Positions 1 to 9,177 of a DNA stretch of 36,967 nt are shown here, piece after piece; the first letter of the stretch is position 1, and each line of letters starts with the position of its first letter. The notes beneath the pieces were generated by a model. The model saw nothing but the letters and a program-made list of their open reading frames with translations. It did no database searches and was not told the DNA's origin. The DNA is from Seminavis robusta. Lineage: Eukaryota; Bacillariophyta; Bacillariophyceae; Naviculales; Naviculaceae. The stretch covers positions 1-36,967 of the forward strand of contig CAICTM010001108.1 of assembly GCA_903772945.1 (NCBI GenBank). The letters are read 5' to 3'. Position numbers and translations under genes: made by a program.

Positions 1-1
1 A

Positions 2-499
2 AATCTCATTGGTTGGAATAACTTCCTGAGAGGACGATTGTCCAAGCATTGGGCCAAGCACCAAGATGCATATCTGCATCGGGTCGGCTCCCAGGAGACC
101 ACCAAGACTGGGCAGCTTTGGGTCACCAACCTGGCTTCCGTTCTGATTCAGCAGTGGTGGAATCTCTGGGAGGACCGCAATGCCGCCAGGCACGGCAGGG
201 ATCAGGAACAGAAATGGCGCAAGAAACACGAACAGCTCCAACGCGAGGTTGAGCTCCTGTATGAAAAAGCAGACCTGCTCCCAGAGAACCTCCTTGATAC
301 CATCTTCAAGCGACCCCTGGAGGAACAGATGGCCAAAGGGCCAGGGGATATCAAAGCATGGCTGGCCAATTGGCTTCCAGTCTTGCACAAGCATGAAGGG
401 ATGAGCCATGCACGTGAGGCAAGCCCTTCCCAAACAGCGGGTAAACTATGCACGGTGTTGGACTCCCATAGCAATAGCGGGCGATTTAGCCTAGCGTAG
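2..499 (+). pseudogene. C-terminal fragment of a LINE-type (non-LTR) retrotransposon ORF2 protein
   Basis: The frame is open from base 2 to a TAG at 497-499 and continues off the left edge, so this is the end of a longer protein; there is no real ATG at the left (position 38 is TTG). The translation carries the segment WWNLWEDRNAARHG followed by a charged, probably helical stretch rich in K, E and Q, and ends in a WLANWLPVL-like block. A tryptophan-rich segment followed by RN and HG is the pattern I associate with the C-terminal end of LINE-like reverse transcriptases in diatoms. No polymerase motif lies in the visible part, so the assignment rests on this tail alone. The sequence right after the stop codon recurs in inverse orientation at 916-1120, as expected for a repeated element 3' end. 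It could instead be a host protein of the same fold, but the repeated 3' region argues against that. Confidence 0.5.
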
Positions 500-681
500 A
501 TAGTTAGTCGTACAGCACCCTCCGGAGTTTTTACAATTTCTCCGGTGGGGGGCTTACACTAGGCCCATCCTAAGTGGGCGCCCTTGTGCGCCTGAGGTAT
601 ATGGGTTCGTCACGGCACCGTTCAGCGGAATCGTCTACCGGTAGTGAGGTGTAGCCTTTAAAAAAAAACTTCGTTATTTTT
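473..681 (+). repeat. Left arm of a 200-bp inverted repeat (LINE-type 3' region)
   Basis: From AATAGCGGGCGATTTAGCC to CTTCGTTATTTTT this segment matches the reverse complement of 916-1120 with scattered mismatches and small indels. It covers the last codons of the ORF ending at 499 and the 3' untranslated part, including an A-rich run at 660-669. The two arms therefore look like two copies of the same element tail facing each other. Confidence 0.8.
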
Positions 682-916
682 GAGTTAACACCTGCAACAG
701 AGCAGAGGTGCGCAGAATCAGCCTCTAGCTACACTATAAGAGCATTGAAAGGCCCCCTCTAACACGAAAGAGGTGTGTGCGCGGGATTCCCATTGTCACC
801 GATACATTCTGGACAAGTGACTTCCGGCCGGAGTACGCGGAATCCAAGAGTATCAGCAGATCAAGCACGGTGAACTGAACAGGTTACGTGCTGAGAGCAA
901 GGAAATCCGGCTCTTA
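681..916 (+). repeat. Dispersed repeat, copy 1 (TGAGTTAACACC to GGCTCTTA)
   Basis: This 236-bp segment sits in the loop between the two inverted arms. A second copy is at 15886-16126 in the leader of copia element A. The first 50 or so bases are nearly identical and include CTAGCTACACTATAA, a TATA-box-like string. Further matching blocks are ATTCCCATTGTC, TTCCGGCCGGA, ATCAAGCACG and GAGGAAATCCGGCTCTTA; between blocks the copies differ in sequence and length. I see no terminal inverted repeat and no coding frame. It may be a non-autonomous or SINE-like unit, or a leader fragment carried by an element. Confidence 0.7.
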
Positions 917-1120
917 AAAATAACGAAATTTTATTTTAAAGGCCACACCTCGTCAGACAATCCCGCTGAAGCAAGTGCCGTGACGAACCCACATACCTCA
1001 GACGCACAAGTGCGCCCACTTAGGATGGGCCTAGTGCAAGCCCCCACCGGAGAAATTGAGCAAAACTCCGGAGGGTACTGTACGACTAACTATCTAGGCT
1101 AGGCTAAATCGCCCGCTATT
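916..1120 (-). repeat. Right arm of the inverted repeat (reversed LINE-type 3' region)
   Basis: Read on the minus strand this repeats 473-681. The match stops at AATAGCGGGCG (1120), with no coding sequence of the element beyond it. This is what a 5'-truncated LINE copy in reverse orientation would leave. Confidence 0.75.
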
Positions 1121-1585
1121 CTTGAAAGCGTTACAGTTCCTCCACGACTCAGAGTATCCGTGAGTAGATTGAAGTCAATGCTTTTGAGTCACCGATGAAT
1201 GAACAGAGAACGCTGGCAAGAACACGTTCTCAACGAAACCAAAAAGGACACGGTAATTGGAGTATTCGACAGGAGTAAAGCATCCTGCAACGAACCGTTT
1301 CCGCAGATACCACGTTGCCTTCCGTATGAATCAAGATCAACTACCACGATCCATTGATCTAACACGCTACGATCTAGCTTTACTGATCGCATCAAATCAA
1401 AGCTCACAACACAGATTATAAATTACTAAGAAGCGAACTTTGCATTTACTTTGCACTCGTCTTGAATAGTTGCAGCTGATTTCATTGGGTGGTAGCTACC
1501 TCTACAAGATCCTCTATTCAAGTAGTATTTCCTCACGTTAGTAGATTAACTAGTCGCAGTTACGCACTGCCACACCTCCATCAAG
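1121..1585. other. Unassigned stretch
   Basis: No convincing reading frame, direct repeat or RNA gene was seen here. It could hold the upstream leader or LTR of the Gag remnant that follows, but no second LTR copy was found in the window to test this. Confidence 0.4.
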
Positions 1586-2335
1586 ATGGCCGATGAACCA
1601 GCAGGCTCTATCATGTCCTAGGCAACCTATGCGGCGAAGACGCTTCAACCACAGGGTACAATGCATCCAACATGCGCATCGCACTGTCTGAACAAGGAAT
1701 CGACGAATGGATGGATCTTCTACTTTTCTCAACAAAGATGAAGTTATGGATCTGCAAGCTTCCAACGACACCAACGGTGCTCCAAGACCAGTACCTCTCA
1801 CCAGGAATAAGCTACTGCTCGCGGCGATACAGATGTATCACAATTGGTCGTTCAAGAGGAAGTCACCCATCCGCATCGTCTCGCTGACGGCCACCGCCCT
1901 TGATGCTTTCAGAGTTGGACTCTTCCAGCCACACGGCGAAATCGTCCATGGCAACAAATGAGACGCAGCGATGGCACGATGACCGATGGGGAGCGTGCAA
2001 TAGCACTTTGGGACAAGAACAACTAGCCCGTCCGCTCGGAGTTAAAAGAGTTTCGCGACGAATCAGTATTCATCAAATGGAGGAAGAAATTCCTCAACAC
2101 GCTCAAGTCTCAACGTCTCTCCCACCTCATTGATTCTGACTTCACGGTCACCACCGTCGAACTAGACGAGAAACAACGAGAATGGATGTACAAGACCTTC
2201 GAAGACATCTCCAAGAAGCACAGGCACGATCTGTCATCCTTGCCAACGAAACCAACAAGGACACTCGTTTGATCTGGAAGGCAATTGATGAATTAAGCCA
2301 GCAGAGCTGTGTAACCTCGGCAGGAAGGTTTCAGT
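1586..2335 (+). pseudogene. Decayed copia-type Gag remnant (element G)
   Basis: An ATG at 1586 in good context (TCAAGATGGCC) opens MADEPAGS. The frame breaks and resumes, giving NKLLLAAIQMYHNW around 1810-1845, then WRKKFLNTLKSQRLSHLID around 2080-2130, and finally SKKHRHDSVILANETN- and TRLIWKAIDEL-like segments up to about 2300. The order of a W..W-type N-terminal block, a helical block and a terminal LIWK block resembles Gag polyproteins of diatom copia elements. At least three frameshifts and stops are needed to read through. The remnant ends where the CTAG-rich repeats begin, and no pol follows. Confidence 0.45.
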
Positions 2336-2336
2336 G

Positions 2337-2634
2337 TAGAAGCAGATACCCCTATTAGCTAGCTAGCTAGAAGCAGATACCTGTAGTGCTTAGCTAGTGC
2401 TTAGCTAGTGCTTAGTTAGTGCTTAGCTAGTGCTTAGCTAGTGCTTACTAGTGCTTAGCTAGTGCTTAGCTAGTGTGCTTAGCTAGTGCTTAATTTGCAC
2501 TTAGCTAGCTAGAAGCAGATCCCCTGGCTAGAAGCAGATTTCCATAGCAAGCTAGAAGCAGATACACCAAGCTAGCTAGAATACTAGTTAAATAGCTTTT
2601 GCTAGCTTTAGAGTTCTTCCTGGTAGAAGCAGAT
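2337..2634 (+). repeat. CTAG-rich short-repeat block with interspersed TAGAAGCAGAT motif
   Basis: An 11-bp unit AGTGCTTAGCT is repeated about ten times between 2386 and 2500. Six copies of TAGAAGCAGAT flank and follow this run, at 2337, 2368, 2510, 2529, 2553 and 2624, most of them followed by ACC or CCCCT. The block is dense in CTAG. No coding frame is apparent. Confidence 0.75.
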
Positions 2635-2751
2635 CCCCTACTAGGATGCATGTAAATAGCTTTACCTGGTTTTTAAAGCAACCATCCTAGGACTTAATCG
2701 CTTTTTTTCAGCGTTCGTCTCTTGTTTCCTCAGGGCTACTTGGATCCCAAT

Positions 2752-3213
2752 CCAGCCATTGTAGCCAGCTACGGTACCATAGGCAGAGAGTTAAATCGAT
2801 CCGTGACAGTGGCAACAGTACTGAACACACTTAGGTTCCCGCTTTACTGGGTACAATCCGTTACCGGTACCTTGCAATTGGATCCTTAATGACGGAATAC
2901 ATGCACAGCCGAACATTGTCAATCAAGCCATCGTAGCCAACTACCGTAGAGTTCATCCATCAGTGACCAAGTGTCAACAGTAACGAACACAATCAGCGTT
3001 CGGTATTGCTCGCTACGGTTACATCGCATTGGATACTTATGAAGAATACATGAACAAACCGGATATTGTTAATCCAGCCATCGTATCCAGCTGCCATATA
3101 GCTAGTGGCAACAGTACCGAAAGTTCGGCTTTGCTTGCTACACTTCGTTACCAGTACCTTGCATTTGATCCTTATGCGAATACTTGCACAAAACCGAATA
3201 TTGTCAATCCAGC
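2752..3213 (+). repeat. Degenerate ~150-bp tandem repeat array, left part
   Basis: Units are recognised by CCAGCCATTGTAGCCAG followed downstream by GACAGTGGCAACAGTACCGAA and GGATCCTTATGACGAATACA. Unit starts are at 2752, 2924, 3074 and 3209 (spacings 172, 150 and 135). The fourth unit is interrupted after four bases by the gypsy element and resumes at 8259. The unequal unit lengths argue against a translated repeat, although short frames such as NIVNPAIVA recur. Confidence 0.8.
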
Positions 3214-3635
3214 TGCAATACACGGCTCTTAGCCTATTCGCGACTCGATCCTAGATAGGGTTTGAGTTCGACTCATGACTGTAGTCTCTCGTGAATAGTC
3301 ATTTGAGACAGGGTTCTCATGGACCGCTCTAGTCATACTAGGTTGATGATGAAACATCGCTCTAGATATTTAGCCAGCGTGAGTACTTCCACGCTACTAT
3401 ACAAATGCTAGACGGAATTTCCACGCGTTCCGGTTTTGGATCGTGGAGTGAGTAGGATTACTACCGCAACCTACTCTATCACACTTTATAGTCTCCCGCG
3501 GAGCTATCTACGATCCCTTGATGATGATCTCTCTCGTTGATTAGTTTCATAGCTTTCTAATCTCTCTCATAACTTTCATTCTCTCAAACTCAAAAACACT
3601 CGAAAGATCTTTACACTAGCTTTTAGCGTAGTTCA
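3214..3635 (+). repeat. 5' LTR of gypsy element F
   Basis: A 422-bp copy of the LTR repeated at 7832-8258. Differences from the right LTR include many one-base indels (for example GATTAGTTTC against GATTAGTTTTC) as well as a few diverged patches. Confidence 0.92.
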
Positions 3636-3636
3636 T

Positions 3637-3984
3637 TTGTTAACAAACACAATAGCTTTAGCTACCACTAAACCTATTCCTCACCATGATAGATTGCCCA
3701 AGTACACTTCCTCAGCACTTCGAGACAAGCATGCGCTGACAAACCTTCTTCCTCTCGTCGACAATGACGAAGACACCGAGATCGACGTTACTCGTGCAAC
3801 CACCTGCAAACTTGGCAACCATGTTGCCAAGCGCAAATCAGAAGACTCTGATAACGAGGACAACTCCTCTATCGATTTTAATCAATTGGATGGAGAAACC
3901 TCTATCTTAGGATTAGGCAAGGATGATGACTCAACGGACACATGTTCCGATTTCTCATACCAAGTGATGAAGATATCACAATAA
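3637..3984 (+). pseudogene. Gypsy element F, Gag-like acidic fragment
   Basis: The open frame starts directly after the 5' LTR, without an ATG (TTG at 3637), and ends with TAA at 3982-3984. The 115-residue product is hydrophilic, with acidic runs such as DNDEDTEID and EDSDNEDNSS. No zinc knuckle or capsid fold is recognisable, so the Gag assignment is by position, immediately after the LTR and before the protease. Confidence 0.45.
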
Positions 3985-4063
3985 CTAGTAAACAAGAATT
4001 GTTTGCAATTGATGAACACTACGGCAATTAGATGATTGCCTAGAGCTGCTCAACTAGACTCAG

Positions 4064-4520
4064 ATGATCTATTTAGCATCGTTAACCTCATCCGTGGCCA
4101 ACCACCTCGTAAACGTCGCAAGACAAAAAACCTCAAACCTATTCGTCTATGTTAGGTTTAACAAGCGAGAAAAAGGAAACCAAACCCGTTACACTCCGTT
4201 GCTTAACGGATACAGGAGCCTCCGGAACTTTGATTGCTCAAACTCATGCTTAAGAATTACGCCTGAGGATCTTGGGGGCGTCCAAACCATGTGGACTAAC
4301 CCTGCAGGATAATTAAACACCAGCACGAATTGCAAAGGTGCATTCATTATTCCTGAATTCCACGATGATAGAATTATCGATTGGAATTTACACGTCACCA
4401 AAAGCTTGGGGGCGTAAGACATGATAATAGGTCGAGACATTCTCTCTGAATTAGGATTCAAGTTCGATTTCACTTACCATGTCGTGGAGTGGGACGTGCC
4501 GCTCTATTTAGTTTCGATTT
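4064..4520 (+). pseudogene. Gypsy element F, retropepsin-type protease region (frameshifted)
   Basis: The active-site motif DTGASG is encoded at 4209-4226, followed by TLIAQTHA. The family's second motif, an IIGRD-type loop, is encoded at 4421-4456 as MIIGRDILSELG. Both are characteristic of the aspartic protease of Ty3/gypsy elements, a homodimer that cuts the Gag-Pol polyprotein. The two motifs are in different frames and stops separate them, so the coding is broken. The region ends at a reversed solo LTR. A sequence like FDFTYHVVEWD just before that LTR (from about 4460) is repeated in altered form just after it (from 4943). Confidence 0.75.
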
Positions 4521-4942
4521 TGCCACTACGCTAAAAGCTAGTGTAAAGATCTTTCGAGTGTTTTAGTTTGAGAGAATGAAAAGTTATGAGAGAGATTAGA
4601 AAGCTTGAAAACTAATCAACGAGAGAGCATCATCATCAAGGGATCGTAGATCTGGCTCCCGCGGGAGACTTTAAAGTGATGATAGAGTTAGGTTTGCGGG
4701 AGTTCTACGTTCTCCACGATCCTAAAACGGAACGCGTGGAAGTTTGTCTAGCTGGATCTAGTACGTGGAAGTACTCCACGCTGGCTAAATATCTAGAGCG
4801 ATGTTTCAACATCAACCTAGTATGACGAGCGGCATTGAGAACCCTGTTCTCAAATGACTATTCAGAGAGGACTCAGTCATGAGTCGAACTCAAACCCTTA
4901 CTAGGATCGAGTCGCGAATAAGGCTAAGAGCCGATTATTGCA
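4521..4942 (-). repeat. Solo LTR of the F family, reversed, inside the element
   Basis: Read on the minus strand this matches the F LTR over its whole length, from TGCAATAATCGGCTCTTAG to CGTAGTGGCA. It has no internal region of its own, so it is a solo LTR left by LTR-LTR recombination. ATTT is present on both sides (4517-4520 and 4942-4945), a possible target duplication that overlaps the last base of the LTR. Confidence 0.85.
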
Positions 4943-6659
4943 TTTCAACTACCATGTCTGTGGAGTGGACGGCATATTATCTCTATGAAAGTAGCGACAC
5001 CAATGAGAGAAGAATTTCTTCATTCTGATCTATTGCTACGTTGGGACAGACAGTGCAGATCGTCGTCAAGAAGATTTCTTGATGCGAATACGAACAGCTG
5101 ACTTAAGAGCAGTTGTGCAAGTCAACGTGTATAGGAAGAGAGGAGCTCATTCTCTTACTGACGTAAGTACTAGACCTATTCGATGGTACTCTAGGAACAG
5201 TGGCAAAGATGCAGACTACGAAGTGCAACTCCTCCGACGCTAAACCCTATAACGTAGGGCTTATCCATATTCCACTTGTCCTATACCAACACTCTTAAAG
5301 ATGAGGTTGAACGTCTCTGCGAAGCAGGAGTGCACTCAAGAAGGTGAACGGTCCGAATGTGGACGGCACACTTTTATCATTCAAGAAGGGATGGTTGTAC
5401 GATTCATCTCTGGTTTCGGACTAACAAAGATTAAGGGAAGCCCTTATCCTATCCAACAAAATACAGGACATGCTCTTGAATTAGATGGATTCTAAGTGCG
5501 GCTACTAGTCTAGACCTGAACATGTGAATACTATCACTAATCGAGCTGTCACCTCACTGTAAGCAACTCTGTACTTTCGTACTCCCGTGGGGAAAGTCAC
5601 GATTACAGAGGTTGCCAATGGGCTATGTAATTGTCTCCGACATCTTCCAAGAGAAGAGGGGACCATATGCAGACCTAGAATACGCCGTGCATACATCGAT
5701 GATATCTACTTCATCCTAACTAAGGCGCTGCGATCATGTTGAAAGCTTGGATGAGTTCTTCCGAAGGCTTCGAGAAGGCGGACTTAAGATCAATGCTCCA
5801 AGTACTTCTTCGCAAGTAGGAGAAACTTAATACCTAGGTTACTGGATTACTCGATAAGGGACAAACTATAACAAGAAAATAGAGCGTATCAGAATATCGC
5901 TACTCCTACTAACAGAAAGAACCCGTAGTTCATTGGACTAATGAACTACATCGCGACTGTGGATTAGGCGATCACATGTATCTAGCTCACCCGCTTCGTT
6001 GATTCCAAACAACGAAGGGATGGGAGCAGAACAGACAAAGCCTTTAGCAGATGAGAGACCTCAGCAAGAAACCTTGCTCGCTCCTGACTTCAACGATACA
6101 TGTCGTTACTCCACCGGATGCGACGTGTACTCAGAACTGTCTGCAGTAATTTCCCAGAAGGAGACAACCTATCGCGTTCTCACAGCAGGAAAGCTCAACC
6201 CTGCTCAGACACGCTACACCGTTACGAGAAGGAACTTTTCAGTATCGTAGAAACTCATGAAAGAATTCCGTAACATTCTTCTAGGACAGAAGATTTTGTA
6301 CATACGGACCAAAAGATCTTACATGTAAGAACTCAATACCGATCGCGTTATGCGATGGCGCCTTTTTCTGGAAGAATACGGCCTGAACTACGGTACATCA
6401 AGGCGACAAGAACATCGTCGCTGATGCGTGTCGAGACTTAACATCTCCAACAAGAGGTTCTTCAGAAAAATGGAAGCCAGCGAGATCGCTGAGCTCATGG
6501 CTGCAGACGAAGGGGACTTCCCTAGCGAGTTCCCTCTCTCGTTCCCGAGATCGAACATCGTCAGAAGGACGACAACGTATCAAGAACTCCCTCGGGGACA
6601 AGCCAAACGACTACAAGAAGCAATCTTTCCCAGAGGGGATAAGTCTTCGACTTAGTAGT
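4943..6659 (+). pseudogene. Gypsy element F, reverse transcriptase and RNase H remnant
   Basis: Short in-frame pieces follow the order of a Ty3/gypsy polymerase. An RT N-terminal block NTLKDEVERLCEAG lies around 5287-5328 and VRFISGFGLTN around 5398-5430. A PYPI..IQ-like block is followed by DGF near 5490. Much later a LNPAQTRYT string (about 6194-6220) and FRNILLGQKI (about 6264-6297) correspond to the RNase H domain. Many frameshifts and stops intervene, and I could not see an intact YxDD box. This segment would have encoded the enzyme that copies element RNA into DNA; as read it is dead. Confidence 0.75.
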
Positions 6660-6689
6660 CAAGGAAGAAAGATCGTCGTACCTAAGACT

Positions 6690-7697
6690 ATGCAGAAGAA
6701 GCTAGTCGAATGGTACCATGGTGTACTGATGCATCCTGGCGAGACTCGCACAGAACTGACCATCAGCCAACACTACACCTGGAAAGGACTGCGCAAGACT
6801 GTGCAGGCCGTATGTCAGCGTTGCCAGAGCTGCCAGATGAACAAACCCAAAACGCGTAAGCTGGGATTGATGCCTCCAAAGACTTGCGAGGAGATCCCTT
6901 GGGAAAGACTATGTATTGACCTGATAGGTCCTTACAACGTCGGGGATCCTAAGAAAAAGAACTCCTGCACACTTCATTGCTTGACAATGATTGATCCCGT
7001 AACCGGATGGTTCGAGATTGCAGAGATCTGCTCCAAGGCAGCAGACGAAGTAGCCATCGTCCTAGAACAAACGTGGCTTACTCGGTATCCATGGCCTGCT
7101 GAGGTTATCATGGATAGAGGACGTGAGTTCCGCGCAGAGGTCGAAAAGACTCTCCGGGATGAATATGGACTTCGTCGCAAGTTCATCACTACGCGTAACC
7201 CTCAAGCCAACTCTATGGTCGAGCGTGCTCATCAGACCATACGCAACTTGATCGCTGTTCAAAACATCAAGTGCCAAGATGACCTCGTGAATGGATCCTG
7301 GGATGGAGTCCTCATGGCGGTTTGCTTTGCAATGAATGCCACGATTCATACCACCCTGCATGCAACGCCCGCGCAGCTCGTGTTCAATCGTGACGCGATT
7401 CACAACGTCCGGTTCAAAGCCAACTGGAAGTACATCAAGGAACGTCGCCAACGACTAATCCAACAAAACAACGATAGGGAAAACGCGACGCGTGTCCCTC
7501 ATCAATACAATGTCAATGATACCATGATGATTCAACAGTATCAGCACCGCAAGTACGGTCAGCCAAAGTACAAAGGTCCTTACACTATAGACCGAGTCAA
7601 TGTCAATGGCACTGTATGGCTCCGACATGCTACCGCCAATGGCGGCACAGTCTACCAGACTTGGAACATAAGGTATATACACCCATACAAGGCCTGA
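6690..7697 (+). CDS. Ty3/gypsy integrase, intact ORF
   Basis: The 335-residue frame ends with TGA just before the polypurine tract. It opens with a zinc-binding HHCC module: WYHGVLMHPG supplies two histidines and VCQRCQSCQ the cysteines. The catalytic DDE core is complete: D in CIDLIGP (6918-6920), D in IMDRGREF (7113-7115) and E in SMVERAHQ (7221-7223), with the canonical 35 residues between the last two. The C-terminal part has the GPY-type module (KYKGPYTID). No chromodomain follows. The frame stays open upstream of the ATG to about 6600, so the ATG at 6690 is probably only an internal methionine of the former polyprotein. It catalyses insertion of element cDNA. Its intactness contrasts with the broken protease and RT upstream. 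Confidence 0.9.
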   Translation: MQKKLVEWYHGVLMHPGETRTELTISQHYTWKGLRKTVQAVCQRCQSCQMNKPKTRKLGLMPPKTCEEIPWERLCIDLIGPYNVGDPKKKNSCTLHCLTMIDPVTGWFEIAEICSKAADEVAIVLEQTWLTRYPWPAEVIMDRGREFRAEVEKTLRDEYGLRRKFITTRNPQANSMVERAHQTIRNLIAVQNIKCQDDLVNGSWDGVLMAVCFAMNATIHTTLHATPAQLVFNRDAIHNVRFKANWKYIKERRQRLIQQNNDRENATRVPHQYNVNDTMMIQQYQHRKYGQPKYKGPYTIDRVNVNGTVWLRHATANGGTVYQTWNIRYIHPYKA

Positions 7698-7820
7698 TCC
7701 CCTTGTAGGATTGCCATCGTGCGACGCACATGTCTACATCCAAATCTAATGAGAGTGCCCCGCACTTTAAATCATATGTTCTGCTTGTCCGACTGCTGTC
7801 GCGCCTTCTGTGACCCTTGT

Positions 7821-7831
7821 CAGGGGGCGAA
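7821..7831 (+). promoter_or_regulatory. Polypurine tract of element F
   Basis: CAGGGGGCGAA lies directly upstream of the 3' LTR, where the primer for plus-strand DNA synthesis is expected. Confidence 0.6.
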
Positions 7832-8258
7832 TGCAATACACGGCTCTTAGCCTTATTCGCGACTCGATCCTAGATAGGGTTTGAGTTCGACTCATGGACT
7901 GAGTCTCTCGTGAATAGTCATTTGAGACAGGGTTCTCAATGACCGCTCTAGTCATACTAGGTTGATGATGAAACATCGCTCTAGATATTTAGCCAGCGTG
8001 GAGTACTTCCACGCTACTAGATCCATGCTAGACAATCTTCCACGCGTTCCGTTTTAGGATCGTGGAGATACGTAGGATACTACCGCAACCTACTCTATCA
8101 CACTTTATAGTCTCCCGCGGGAGACCAGATCTACGATCCCTTGATGATGATCTCTCTCGTTGATTAGTTTTCATAGCTTTCTAATCTCTCTCATAACTTT
8201 CATTCTCTCAAACTCAAAACACTCGAAAGATCTTTACACTAGCTTTTAGCGTAGTGCA
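7832..8258 (+). repeat. 3' LTR of gypsy element F
   Basis: A 427-bp direct repeat of 3214-3635, ending GTAGTGCA and followed by the target duplication CAGC at 8259-8262. Confidence 0.92.
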
Positions 8259-8790
8259 CAGCCATTGTAGCCCGCTACCGTACAGTTACATCAGCGACAG
8301 TGTCAACAGTACCGAACACACTCAGGTTCCACTTTGCTGGCTATACTCCGTTGCCGGTATCTTGCATTGGATCCTTATGACGAATACATGCACAACCGAA
8401 CATTATGAATCCAGCCATTGTAGCCGGCTGCGGTCTAGCTACATCGACGACAGTGGCAACAGTACCGAAAGTTCGGCTTTGCTCGCTACGCTTACTGGTA
8501 CCTCGCATTGGATCCTTATGACGAATACATGCATGTGCAACCGAATATTGTCAATCCAGCCATTGTAGCCAGTTACCGTAGAGTTACATCAATCGGTGAC
8601 AGTGGCAACAGTACCGAACACACTCAGGTTCCGCTTTACTGGCTACACTCCATTACCGGTACCTTGCATTGGATCCTTATGACGAATACATGCACAACCG
8701 AATATTGTCAATCCAGCCATTGTAGCCAGTTGCTACGCTCCATTGCCTCACCATTACAATGAATACAGGAATATTGTCAATCCAGGCTCC
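8259..8790 (+). repeat. Degenerate ~150-bp tandem repeat array, right part
   Basis: This continues the array after the gypsy insertion. Further unit starts are at 8411, 8556 and 8713 (spacings about 153, 145 and 157); the last unit is shortened and ends near 8790. Two sub-versions alternate, one with GAACACACTCAGGTTCC and one with GAAAGTTCGGCTTTGC after the shared CAACAGTACC. Confidence 0.8.
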
Positions 8791-9033
8791 ACAAGCACTG
8801 TTCCAACGGGAAAATGGGTATGAACACAGAAATCACCACCAAAATACTAGGAAATAACAAGGAGGGATGAATCCGGTAGGAGGATCCACTCTCTTGTGTG
8901 TGTGTATTGTCGTCTCCTCATTCCTTTTGCCTTGCAATGACTCGACGACGATCTGTTCATGCTGTTGGTAGGGCTGGAGTTAACAGAGCCTCCTCCTCTG
9001 TAGCGGTAGCCTCTCCTCTTGTTATCCGGAGCG
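8791..9033. other. Unassigned stretch before the TTCG microsatellite
   Basis: It contains a short CT/TG-rich patch and an ATG at 8937 opening MTRRRSVHAVGRAG, which runs into the microsatellite. No domain is recognisable and no gene is called. Confidence 0.4.
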
Positions 9034-9177
9034 ATCGTTCGTTCGTTCGTTCGTTCGTTCGTTCGTTCGTTCCTTCGTTCCTTCGTTCGTTCGTTCGTTC
9101 GTTCGTTCGTTCCTTCGTTCCTTCGTNNNTTCGTTCGTTCGTTCGTTCGTTCGTTCGTTCGTTCGTTCGTTCGTTCG
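9034..9177 (+). repeat. (TTCG)n microsatellite with an internal 3-N gap
   Basis: About 35 tetranucleotide units of GTTC with a few TTCC variants. Bases 9127-9129 are N, so the array was probably not closed and its true length is unknown. Confidence 0.95.

Larger units (their letters stand above)
3214..8258 (+). mobile_element. Ty3/gypsy LTR retrotransposon (element F)
   Basis: Two direct LTRs (3214-3635 and 7832-8258) enclose gag, protease, RT, RNase H and integrase in the Ty3/gypsy order, with integrase last. The element is flanked by the 4-bp target duplication CAGC (3210-3213 and 8259-8262). Removing it rejoins a unit of the 150-bp tandem array, which confirms the boundaries. LTR ends are TGCAATAC and GTAGTGCA (GTAGTTCA in the left copy). 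A reversed solo LTR of the same family lies inside at 4521-4942. Everything upstream of the integrase is broken by frameshifts. Confidence 0.92.

Noticed and set aside
8254..8762. Possible repeat protein encoded by the 150-bp units (NIVNPAIVA, DPYDEYMH)
   Set aside because: Unit lengths are not multiples of three and vary from 135 to 172, so a single frame cannot persist across units.
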